11,347 nucleotides of DNA from Planctomycetaceae bacterium. Lineage in GTDB: Bacteria; Planctomycetota; Planctomycetia; Planctomycetales; Planctomycetaceae. The notes under the pieces were generated by a model. It was not told the origin of the DNA. It saw nothing but the letters and a program-made list of their open reading frames with translations, and did not search any database. The stretch is taken from positions 1 to 11,347 of the forward strand of contig JAGQQT010000080.1 in assembly GCA_020426065.1 (NCBI GenBank), in the 5' to 3' direction. The position numbers and the translations under genes are program-made. Position 1 is the stretch's first letter. Each line of letters opens with the position of its first letter. Shown here in pieces: positions 1 through 6,760 of this stretch.

Positions 1-774
1 GGAAGTGAGTTGCAGTTCCCGACTGAGATTTTCCAGTAGAGAGCGTTCGGAGCCATCACCTACGACAGTGAGATGAAAATCGGGGTGTTGTGCAATGACC
101 AGCTTGACTGCTCTGAGCAAGGTCGGCAGATCTTTTTCCGGTGAAAGCCGGGAGACGGTAATGGCACGAGGTTCGGTTACCGGACCGTGATAACGAAATC
201 GATCGACGTCGATTCCATTCCAGAGCGTCTCGATTTTTGATTTTGAAAACCAGTCCTGCCGCCGGCAGATGCGTGCGGAGTCTTCGGAAACAGACAGAAT
301 GCGATCGGTAAACCGATTTGCGATGAAAAAGTCTGTCCGCTGTTTCCAGTGATTTCCACAACCACGACCGTGCTGGGTGTTCAGAATGCCGTGCACACCT
401 GCAGCCTGTCCGGCCAGTGCCGCGTGAAAATGAGCGTAGGTGTTGTGAGAGTGAATCACATCGATATTGCGATCCACGAACAGTCGTCGCAGGGCCTTGA
501 TGCGTCCGAATCGACCGCTGGCTTTTTCTGCAAGGGAAACGACTTCGAGTCCCAGTTTTTCGATTTCCCGGGCAGGTTGTCCGATTTCACCCAGGGCAAC
601 AAATGTCAGTTCGAACTGCTGCCTGCTGGTTCGTCGGGCAAACTCCACCAGTAATCGTTCCAGTCCGCCCGTTGTCAGGCACATGCTGACATGGCAGACT
701 CGTGTGCGGAGATTTGAGGAAGAGGAGTGATGTGAAGCCTGTCCAGGTATTGGAATCTGTTGAACGGATGACAT
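1..774 (-). CDS. GT4-family glycosyltransferase (N-terminal 258 aa; runs off left edge)
   Basis: This is a retaining GT-B glycosyltransferase that would transfer a sugar from a nucleotide-sugar donor during polysaccharide assembly on the cytoplasmic side. The frame is open from an ATG at 774 to base 1. Visible motifs are TGGLER (residues 35-40, the N-domain acceptor loop), DVIHSHNTYAHF (about 105-116), WNGIDVDRF (186-193) and the GT4 hallmark VSRLSPEKDLPTLLRA (207-222), followed by VVGDGSER (237-244). The E-x7-E catalytic motif of the C-domain should lie beyond the edge. The first ~22 residues are Ser/His-rich and poorly structured. The start is well supported: AGGAG (783-787, minus strand) sits 8 nt upstream, and the ATG overlaps the preceding gene's stop as TAATG, implying translational coupling. 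Family assignment is firm; the sugar specificity cannot be read. Confidence 0.9.
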   Translation of the reverse strand, partial: MSSVQQIPIPGQASHHSSSSNLRTRVCHVSMCLTTGGLERLLVEFARRTSRQQFELTFVALGEIGQPAREIEKLGLEVVSLAEKASGRFGRIKALRRLFVDRNIDVIHSHNTYAHFHAALAGQAAGVHGILNTQHGRGCGNHWKQRTDFFIANRFTDRILSVSEDSARICRRQDWFSKSKIETLWNGIDVDRFRYHGPVTEPRAITVSRLSPEKDLPTLLRAVKLVIAQHPDFHLTVVGDGSERSLLENLSRELQLTS

Positions 775-1985
775 TAATTCTGCTCCTTCCGATTGGGAAC
801 CCATTTCTTCAGCAGCTGTTTACCGGAACGGGCCAGATCCGTCAGAGTGAATGCCAGATGGGACCGTTCCAGCTGGATCCACTCCAGTGCAGTGGCCGAT
901 TTCCCCAGGTTCTCTTTATGTCGTTTTTCTCCAACCAGAAAATCATAGGCCTCAAATCCCCGCTGGCAGGCTTCCTGCATGCACAGGTAATGAGAGACCA
1001 GTCCCGGACTTCCGGCGTTTTCGAATGAGGTGAAGCCGGAAACGTAGTCGAGAAGTCTTTGACGGTCATTCAGCAGATACAGGCATCCGATTGTAGACCC
1101 TTGCGACTGGATTCGAGCCAGCACGACTCTACCATCTGAAAATGTTCGGAGAATCAACTGTCGTTGAAAATTTGAAAATGATCTGGAAGCAAATGCTCCT
1201 GGTTGCCCCACGGCTGTCCATCGAGCCTGATGCAGGTCGATCAGTTCTTCAAAAATCTCGAGCGCCTCGGTTTCCGTTTCTGCCCACTGGATTTCCAGAG
1301 GTTCCAGTTGTTTACAGCGACGTTTCAAGTTGGATCGTGTACTTTTCCCCAGCGAATTCAGGATTTCTCCGTTTTCCTCCCGACAGCTCCGCAGGTCAAA
1401 AAAGCGGGACTCCCGGGAGAGAACTTGCCGTTTTCGCAGACGAAGTTGCGGGATCTCAGCACACCAGGGAGCGGATATGTCTGCATGAACCCCCGGAATC
1501 GTCAGGCGGTGCCAGCCTGGTGTTTGTCCAAGCTGCTGCAGGATTGCATGGATAAAATCAGCACGCTCGTTTTCGATCACCAGAACATCATTGTATTCCA
1601 CGCAAACGCTGTGGCCGTGACGTTCTCCAGCCGTGCCGATAAAGAGTTCCGTCACGCTGAGACCTGGCAGTACTCGAACCTCTCTTCGTCCGAGCAGGCA
1701 GCATCCAATCAGCTGGTCCCCACGATATCCCGTCAGAAACTGGACCCGGATTTCTCCCGCATACTGATCCAGCCAGGTTTCGATCCAGGCAGGAGATGCG
1801 CTCAGAGGGACATTCTGAATTTTTTGACCCAGCTCTCTCCACAAATGCAGGCCTTGAGCCTGATCCTCGATGATCTCTACGCGGATGCAGTTATTCGATG
1901 CTGACGTGGAACCCTGCGCAAGCCGCATCAATCCGGTTTGCTCACCGGTGATTGGATCTGACTGGGCAATCGACATTGACAACAT
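774..1985 (-). CDS. BioF2/FemAB-like GNAT acyltransferase of a polysaccharide locus
   Basis: This 403-aa protein resembles the Acetyltransf_6 / CelD-BcsL family (PF13480), FemAB-like double-GNAT proteins often encoded in exopolysaccharide clusters, where they are thought to acylate sugars or peptides. Residues ~60-190 form a divergent first GNAT half. The second half is recognisable: a basic RSNLKRR helix (217-223), LHQARWTAVG (251-260), a strand pair with VVLARIQSQGSTIGCLYLL (287-305), DYVSGF (313-318), and the C-terminal FLVGEKRHKENLG stretch (349-361), matching the family's 'YDFL-G-xxYKxxxG' ending. No signal peptide is seen, so it is probably cytoplasmic. It lies 39 bp downstream of the flippase and overlaps the GT4 gene by 1 bp. 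No clear SD precedes ATG 1985. ATGs at 1976 and 1928 are alternatives, so the N-terminal ~20 residues are uncertain. The acyl donor and acceptor are unknown. Confidence 0.82.
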   Translation of the reverse strand: MLSMSIAQSDPITGEQTGLMRLAQGSTSASNNCIRVEIIEDQAQGLHLWRELGQKIQNVPLSASPAWIETWLDQYAGEIRVQFLTGYRGDQLIGCCLLGRREVRVLPGLSVTELFIGTAGERHGHSVCVEYNDVLVIENERADFIHAILQQLGQTPGWHRLTIPGVHADISAPWCAEIPQLRLRKRQVLSRESRFFDLRSCREENGEILNSLGKSTRSNLKRRCKQLEPLEIQWAETETEALEIFEELIDLHQARWTAVGQPGAFASRSFSNFQRQLILRTFSDGRVVLARIQSQGSTIGCLYLLNDRQRLLDYVSGFTSFENAGSPGLVSHYLCMQEACQRGFEAYDFLVGEKRHKENLGKSATALEWIQLERSHLAFTLTDLARSGKQLLKKWVPNRKEQN

Positions 1986-1988
1986 TGC

Positions 1989-2004
1989 AAACAGTTTTCT
2001 GTTT
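1989..2004. repeat. Small perfect inverted repeat in front of the GNAT gene
   Basis: AAACAG and CTGTTT form a 6-bp stem around a TTTT loop, 4 nt upstream of the putative ATG at 1985, where a Shine-Dalgarno site would be expected. As RNA it could form a weak hairpin. It may modulate initiation of the GNAT gene, or be chance. It is AT-rich and not followed by a T-run on the minus strand, so it is a poor terminator. Confidence 0.3.
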
Positions 2005-2024
2005 AGAGATTCGGTTCACTCAAC

Positions 2025-3527
2025 TCAGGCAGAAACAACCTGCTCCCGGGCTGAGCCCTGCAGTTTGGCTGTTTCTGCTTTTCTGTTGACGTAATAAAGT
2101 CCACCTGCCAGCACGAGGATCGCTCCAGAAAGAATCAGACCGAGTTGGATCCAGTTCGCCTGTGGCTGACACATGTGAACCAGGCAGGAGTAGATGATGA
2201 TTAAAGTGAGCGGCAGCCATTGAGGGGCCAGGCCCTCCCAGAACAGTTCTCGCAGTGTCATGCCGAGGTGTCGAACTCCGATCGGAATCAGGCAGCCTCC
2301 CTCGAAGACAACCAGTGGTACCAGGGTGCCAATCGCCACGCCGTATAATCCCAGGAACGGAATCAACGTCAGCGACAGCAGCAGGTTGCAGATTGCCTCT
2401 GCAATAAAGAAAAATGCCGGGAGCCTGACGTATCCAATCCCCGTCAGTACATGTCGGACCATTTGTGCCGGCAGGGCAATCATTTGTCCACACAGGAGAA
2501 TGAGCAGCAGGCTGGAACTTTCGGAGTATCCACTGCCGATCCAGGCTTCAATGAATTGCGGACTGAAGAAAAAGACTCCCACCATGGCAGAAGCGGACAG
2601 AATTCCCGCCAGACCAAAACCACGGCAAACCAGTTGGCGAAGTTTTTCAGTCTGCTGACCAGATTGCAATTGTCCAGCCTTGGGCATGAAAACGAATCCG
2701 ATCTGGATCACGGGTGCCCGAATCATTTCACAAATACGCAGGGCAATGTGATAAGGCACCACCAGGGCCGGACCCATAATGAATCCGATCAGAAGTGTAT
2801 CGATGGAATAAACCAGGTGTTCTGCAATCAGGGAGATGAACGTAAACATGCTGAACGAAAAGCAGCGTCGATAGACGGAACGACGCAGATGTCTCCAGCG
2901 AAACTGCAGAGTGGGTATCAGCTTGAAAGCAAAAAAACAAGTTGCCAGGTTCTCAATCACGGTGACGGCCAGGAAAATTCCTGCCAGTGTGACCAGCCCA
3001 TAGTCAGCATGCAGCAGGGAAATGGTCAGGATCAGCCGCAAGAGGGTGATCGTGATCACAATACCTCGCTCGATATCGAATCGCTGGATTCCCATCAGTA
3101 CGCCACCAAATGCACTTCCGGCAATCGAAACGGCAGCATTGATTCCCAGCAGAAGAATCGCCAGACGAACCTCAGACAGAGACTGTCCTGGCCAGTCGTG
3201 CAGATGCGGAGCGATCCAGACCAGGATCAGTGTGATGATCAGGGCGATCAACGCCGAGCAGAAATAGACCGACGAAATACAACTGAATGTTCGATTCAGC
3301 TGAATCCACTTTCGTTCGGTATGGTATTTGGAAGTGAAGCGGGAGATCGCTTCTCCAAATCCGAAATACAACAGGCTGGCCTGTCCTGCAACCGAATTCA
3401 AAAGCAGCCATGTACCGTATGTGGTATCTCCCACCTGGCTCAGAATGAACGGCATCAGTACAAAGCCGATCACAAGCGTTACCGCATGTGCCAGCCAGCT
3501 GATCAGGACATTCACTTTCAGAGACAC
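2025..3527 (-). CDS. Wzx-like polysaccharide flippase (MOP superfamily)
   Basis: This 500-aa polytopic inner-membrane protein should flip an undecaprenyl-linked oligosaccharide to the periplasmic face. It has the normal length for Wzx/RfbX proteins, and about 12-14 hydrophobic segments cover most of it. Family signs are the MSLKVNVL start before the first helix (12-30), the loop VGDTTYGTW (32-40), DTLLIGFIMG (243-252), and the C-terminal GLYGVAIGT (393-401) typical of MATE/Wzx folds. A basic cytoplasmic stretch lies at 210-221. The start is GTG at 3527; no convincing SD is visible, but the start matches the family's usual N-terminus. It lies 66 bp after the polymerase gene and 39 bp before the acyltransferase, all co-directional. 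The substrate is not deducible. Confidence 0.88.
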   Translation of the reverse strand: MSLKVNVLISWLAHAVTLVIGFVLMPFILSQVGDTTYGTWLLLNSVAGQASLLYFGFGEAISRFTSKYHTERKWIQLNRTFSCISSVYFCSALIALIITLILVWIAPHLHDWPGQSLSEVRLAILLLGINAAVSIAGSAFGGVLMGIQRFDIERGIVITITLLRLILTISLLHADYGLVTLAGIFLAVTVIENLATCFFAFKLIPTLQFRWRHLRRSVYRRCFSFSMFTFISLIAEHLVYSIDTLLIGFIMGPALVVPYHIALRICEMIRAPVIQIGFVFMPKAGQLQSGQQTEKLRQLVCRGFGLAGILSASAMVGVFFFSPQFIEAWIGSGYSESSSLLLILLCGQMIALPAQMVRHVLTGIGYVRLPAFFFIAEAICNLLLSLTLIPFLGLYGVAIGTLVPLVVFEGGCLIPIGVRHLGMTLRELFWEGLAPQWLPLTLIIIYSCLVHMCQPQANWIQLGLILSGAILVLAGGLYYVNRKAETAKLQGSAREQVVSA

Positions 3528-3593
3528 GGGAGTACTTTCAACGATTTGAACAGGTCAGACTGCCAGGGATTTCAACAGACTTTCAGGTTGACC

Positions 3594-4922
3594 TTAGAAG
3601 TGGGCCAGAAACTTGGTTGCCAGAAACAGGGCAACAAACAGTAATGCGCTGCTGGCTACCCAGCGTTTTGTCAGATACATGTCCAGTCTGAGTACAGGCT
3701 GAACCGGAGACATGTAGATTCCAGACAGATTCATGAAGGCTGCGGCAATGCCGAAAATGGTATAGGTTGGCGGCGGATACACCCGCGACAACGACAGAAA
3801 CCCGGCTGCCCAGGCAGCCACCACGGCTGCAACATACGGCTGGTAGTGCACCAGTCCGGCATCGTGTATCTGCAGATGTTCCCGCTTGATGCGGTACATT
3901 CCATATGCGGTGAAGAAGAAAACCCCCATGAAGAAGGTCCCGCCAAACACACCCATTTCGACAAAAGAATGGACGTAGGAGTTATGGGCCACGTAGTTGG
4001 CCAGTCCTTCGTACATGCCCTGGCCAATTCCAAAGAAGGCTTTCGGACCTTGAATTGCCGCAAATCCTTCTGCCCACAGTCGAATTCGTTGCTGACCTGT
4101 TCCGCCAGATAAATCGATATTTCCCATGCGTCCCAGCAAGACGGGAGCAGCCAGCGCGCCCATGCCAATCATGGTCATCGCCACTTTTCGTCCATACTTT
4201 AATGTCAGAAATGCCATCGTGGCAGCGCCGGCGGCAATCAGCCCTCCACGGGAGTGCGTATCATGAATAGCCAGTGCGAGAATGGGGAAGGCAAAAATCC
4301 ATAGATATCTCAGCTGCCCGAGTTCCCGGTCACGCATCACAGCCAGACTCAAGAACGCGGTTGTGATAATCAGCAGCGACATATCGTTGGGGTCATGAAA
4401 CATCCCCAGTCCACAGAGACGGATCAGGAAGATGCCTTGCCCGCCGGCGGTGTAGCCCAGCCGTTCCTTGATATGGGTCAGGGACTCGATGTTCAGGAAT
4501 TCATGGTAATCGGCCACACTGATCGTAATGCAGGTCAGTCCGCAGAAAGCCAGTGAGACCAGAAAAATCCGGAAACGACGTACCGAGTCGATCAGTGAAA
4601 CGAGCACGATGAAGTAGATGACGGTTTTGAACATCATCACACTCCCTTCGATAGCTCCTCCCAGGTATCCATTGGAGATGTGTGAGATAGGAACTGCGAA
4701 TAACAGACCAATTACACAGAGCGTGATCGGTTGTGCCCGCAGGCAGGCAGGTTCCAGGTGATGCTGTATCTGCTTGTGGGCAATAACAAATGCCGCCAGA
4801 ATCAGCATCAGGTAGAGCTGGATGTCTGCGATCGAGGGAAAGATTTCCCAGGGACGGACGTAGATGGTCGCGTTCGCCAGCAAAAACAGCACAAATCCGA
4901 TTTGTGAAGGCTTAATTTGCAT
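3594..4922 (-). CDS. Wzy/WaaL-like O-antigen polymerase or ligase
   Basis: This 442-aa multi-spanning membrane protein belongs to the Wzy_C (PF04932) family, which joins lipid-linked oligosaccharide units or ligates a glycan to an acceptor in the periplasm. Hydrophobic helices alternate through ~8-345. The family signature is present: HSRGG (223-227), RIRLWAEGF (279-287), the GIGQGMYE loop (298-305) and HNSYVHSFVEMG (313-324), which includes the conserved His of the large periplasmic loop; further helices follow. The ATG at 4922 has a weak GGA 6 nt upstream. It is the first gene of the minus-strand polysaccharide operon and is followed by the flippase after 66 bp. A Wzx neighbour favours Wzy over WaaL, but sequence alone cannot separate polymerase from ligase. 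Confidence 0.87.
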   Translation of the reverse strand: MQIKPSQIGFVLFLLANATIYVRPWEIFPSIADIQLYLMLILAAFVIAHKQIQHHLEPACLRAQPITLCVIGLLFAVPISHISNGYLGGAIEGSVMMFKTVIYFIVLVSLIDSVRRFRIFLVSLAFCGLTCITISVADYHEFLNIESLTHIKERLGYTAGGQGIFLIRLCGLGMFHDPNDMSLLIITTAFLSLAVMRDRELGQLRYLWIFAFPILALAIHDTHSRGGLIAAGAATMAFLTLKYGRKVAMTMIGMGALAAPVLLGRMGNIDLSGGTGQQRIRLWAEGFAAIQGPKAFFGIGQGMYEGLANYVAHNSYVHSFVEMGVFGGTFFMGVFFFTAYGMYRIKREHLQIHDAGLVHYQPYVAAVVAAWAAGFLSLSRVYPPPTYTIFGIAAAFMNLSGIYMSPVQPVLRLDMYLTKRWVASSALLFVALFLATKFLAHF

Positions 4923-5002
4923 TGCTGGTCCGGTTGATGTGGGGCAGTCACAAAGTTTGAGGAGGCCAGTTTTGCGGGCAGGTGTGTCCCTGTCCCGTTA
5001 AA

Positions 5003-5015
5003 ACATGGGCCATGT
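5003..5015. promoter_or_regulatory. Palindrome ACATGG-G-CCATGT in the divergent intergenic region
   Basis: Perfect 6-bp arms flank a single central base, the form of a dimeric-regulator operator. It sits between the divergent wzy-like gene and the dehydrogenase gene, about 80 bp upstream of ATG 4922. It lies just downstream of the candidate minus-strand promoter, where a bound repressor could block transcription. A looser pair, ACATA (5019-5023) and TATGT (5035-5039), lies beside it. Operator function is inferred from position and symmetry only. Confidence 0.35.
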
Positions 5016-5030
5016 CTAACATACAGGTCA

Positions 5031-5059
5031 ACTATATGTGTTCAGAGTGGAGCGGTGAT
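5031..5059 (-). promoter_or_regulatory. Candidate sigma70-type promoter for the polysaccharide operon
   Basis: On the minus strand, TATAGT (5031-5036; 5 of 6 bases match TATAAT) lies 17 bp downstream of ATCACC (5054-5059; 3 of 6 match TTGACA). Transcription would start near 5025, giving a leader of about 100 nt before ATG 4922. A competing reading uses TTGACC (minus strand, overlapping the proposed -10 box) as a -35 box, but no good -10 hexamer follows it at 16-19 bp. The call is weak. Confidence 0.3.
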
Positions 5060-5126
5060 GCGAAAGAGAGACGAGACGTGATGAGAATCTGAAACAGCCA
5101 GTCAAAACAGAGGGATCGGATCGACT

Positions 5127-5155
5127 TTGACGTCCGTTCCGGGGATGAGTATGTT
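5127..5155 (+). promoter_or_regulatory. Candidate sigma70-type promoter for the dehydrogenase gene
   Basis: TTGACG (5127-5132; 5 of 6 bases match the -35 consensus) is followed after exactly 17 bp by TATGTT (5150-5155; 4 of 6 match the -10 consensus). Transcription would start near 5162, about 30 nt before ATG 5193, leaving room for the AAGGG ribosome-binding site. This also argues that the open frame upstream of 5193, which can be read from a TTG at 5127, is promoter rather than coding sequence. Confidence 0.5.
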
Positions 5156-5192
5156 TCTGACAGGTCAGTTTATATCGGTTAAAGGGTTGGAA

Positions 5193-6143
5193 ATGAGAGC
5201 GTTAGTACTGGAACAGGGGCAGGTGCAGATTTGGGAAGACTGTCCCGCTCCTCAGCCGGAAAAACATGAAGTTCTGGTCAAAGTGCTGAAAGCAGGTGTT
5301 TGTGAAACCGATTTACAGCTGGCCCGGGGATATATGAATTTCTCCGGAATCCTCGGTCACGAATTTGTGGGAGTCGCGGAATCAGGTCGTTATGCCGGAC
5401 AGCGGGTTGTGGCGGACATCAACTGCTGTGCGGCTGAGCCGTGCCAAGCCTGTCCGCAGAACAGACATCATTGTGCCCGCCGCTCAGTCCTGGGGATTTT
5501 CAATCATCACGGAGCATTCGCAGAATTTGTTGCCGTTCCGGAAGACAATCTCACACCTGTCCCCGATTGTGTCTCTGATGATCAGGCAGTTTTCGTAGAA
5601 CCCCTGGCTGCGGCCTTTGAGATTCTGGAACAGGTTGCCATCAAACCAGAACACAGAGTAGCCGTTGTGGGAGATGGCCGGCTTGGTTATCTGATTGCTC
5701 AGGTGTGCCACATGAAGTGCCCTGAGGTTACGGTCATTGGAAAGCACTCTGAAAAACTGCAACGATTCACACAACACCAGATCAAAACACAACTGCTGCA
5801 GGACTTTAGCGGACAACTCGAGTTTGATGTCACAATAGACTGCACTGGTTCGGTTGGCGGTCTGGAACTGTCACTGCGAATCACCCGTCCCCGGGGCAGA
5901 GTGGTGCTGAAAACAACAGTTGCCAGTCGCTACGAAATCGATTTGTCGCCGATTGTGATCAATGAATTGCAGGTTATCGGTTCACGCTGCGGTCCAATGC
6001 CTCGGGCGTTGGCTGCACTGGCGGATTCCCGGATCGAAGTGGAATCATTAATTACTGCTCGAGTTCCACTCGAACAGGCCGGGCAGGCAATCCAGCTGGC
6101 TTCACAACCTGGCCATTCAAAGGTTCTGATCGAAATCGCTTGA
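5193..6143 (+). CDS. Zinc-dependent MDR alcohol dehydrogenase (MDR_like, cd08242-type)
   Basis: This 316-aa medium-chain dehydrogenase would oxidise an alcohol or polyol with NAD(P)+ in the cytoplasm. The GroES-like half carries the catalytic zinc set C37 (GVCETD), H56-E57 (LGHEFVG) and E136 (VEPLAAA). A Cys cluster for structural zinc follows (C78/C79, C84, C87, C94). The Rossmann half has GDGRLG (160-165), VIGKHSEKL (181-189) and the ending NELQVIGSRCGPMPRAL (257-273), much like what I recall of the short cd08242 subfamily. I chose ATG 5193 over an in-frame TTG at 5127 because MRALVLEQG is the family N-terminus, AAGGG lies just upstream, and the extra 22 residues overlap a promoter. The structural-zinc spacing is unusual (x4-x2-x6 rather than x2-x2-x7). 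Substrate unknown. Confidence 0.9.
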   Translation: MRALVLEQGQVQIWEDCPAPQPEKHEVLVKVLKAGVCETDLQLARGYMNFSGILGHEFVGVAESGRYAGQRVVADINCCAAEPCQACPQNRHHCARRSVLGIFNHHGAFAEFVAVPEDNLTPVPDCVSDDQAVFVEPLAAAFEILEQVAIKPEHRVAVVGDGRLGYLIAQVCHMKCPEVTVIGKHSEKLQRFTQHQIKTQLLQDFSGQLEFDVTIDCTGSVGGLELSLRITRPRGRVVLKTTVASRYEIDLSPIVINELQVIGSRCGPMPRALAALADSRIEVESLITARVPLEQAGQAIQLASQPGHSKVLIEIA

Positions 6144-6249
6144 TCAGATTCATGACTTCTGCCAAAGTCACAGGTCAGAAGGAAACGGATCCAGCTCGAG
6201 TACAATCAGAGAAACATTCTTTTGACTGACGAGATTGAGAGAAAGCACC

Positions 6250-6735
6250 ATGGGACAGAATTCATTGATGACCAGCGATTTGCTGCATGCCTACTCCCTC
6301 GGCCCGCAGCAGTTGGCCGATGCGATTGCTGACATGACTCCCGAGGAAATCGATGCCCAGCCAATCGTGGGGCAATGGTCCACTCGGCAGGTGGTCTGTC
6401 ATATCGTGGACTTCGAGCCAATCTACGCCGACCGCATGAAACGGGTTCTGGTCGAAGAGCAACCCAGGCTCATAGGGGGAGATCCGGACCTGTTTGCCAA
6501 AGGTCTGGGATATGAACGTCGTGATCTGGAGAATGAACTGGCGCTGATGTCTGCTGTGCGGAAACAGATGATCTCAATTTTGTCAGACGTAGACGAGTCC
6601 GCTTACAACCGGACAGGTCTGCATTCTGCTGATGGCCCACTCACGATCACACAATTATTGACCAGAATCACAAATCATGTGCCACACCACCTTGCTTTTA
6701 TTGAGGAAAAGAAGAAGGCTTTGCGAGGTGCCTGA
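6250..6735 (+). CDS. DinB/YfiT-like metal-binding four-helix protein
   Basis: This 161-aa protein fits the DinB_2 family (PF12867), four-helix bundles that bind a divalent metal through three histidines. Some members are thiol-dependent transferases (bacillithiol or mycothiol S-transferases), but most are uncharacterised. The ligand set is visible: H51 in GQWSTRQVVCHIVDFE and the HxxxH pair H143/H147 in ITNHVPHH near the C-terminus. The usual helix-1 pattern (LLHAYSLGPQQLADAI) and WSTRQVV motif are present. Length is normal and no signal peptide is seen. I prefer ATG 6250, with GAGAG upstream, over the in-frame TTG at 6235. It follows the dehydrogenase by 106 bp and may be co-transcribed or use its own promoter (a TACAAT at 6201-6206 lacks a good -35). 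Function cannot be specified. Confidence 0.85.
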   Translation: MGQNSLMTSDLLHAYSLGPQQLADAIADMTPEEIDAQPIVGQWSTRQVVCHIVDFEPIYADRMKRVLVEEQPRLIGGDPDLFAKGLGYERRDLENELALMSAVRKQMISILSDVDESAYNRTGLHSADGPLTITQLLTRITNHVPHHLAFIEEKKKALRGA

Positions 6736-6745
6736 CCACTGGTCA
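6733..6745. repeat. 13-bp perfect palindrome at the convergent gene ends
   Basis: TGACCA-C-TGGTCA spans the TGA stop of the DinB-like gene and the first 10 bases of the 25-bp gap to the convergent pyrophosphorylase stop. It may contribute to bidirectional termination or be a protein site. It has no adjoining T-run and the loop would be only 1-3 nt, so it is not a standard intrinsic terminator. Confidence 0.3.
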
Positions 6746-6760
6746 CGTTGTGGCGGAATG

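Noticed and set aside
349..730. Overlapping plus-strand frames in the first 730 bases
   Set aside because: The minus strand carries an uninterrupted GT4 glycosyltransferase frame from 774 to 1, so the plus-strand frames are shadows.
1203..1904. Plus-strand frame of 233 codons opposite the acyltransferase
   Set aside because: It is a shadow of the GNAT gene, with no motif and no plausible upstream signals. The minus-strand product has family motifs and fits the operon.
2451..3644. Long plus-strand open frame of 397 codons opposite the flippase
   Set aside because: It is antisense to a clearly hydrophobic Wzx-like protein. Its translation is Gln/Asp/Arg-rich and low-complexity, as expected when reading opposite a membrane protein, and no domain is recognisable.
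6153..6178. TGACTT-N6-AAGTCA hairpin after the dehydrogenase stop
   Set aside because: It has a 6-bp stem but no following T-run and an alternative pairing with the adjacent CAGAAG, so it is not a credible intrinsic terminator.
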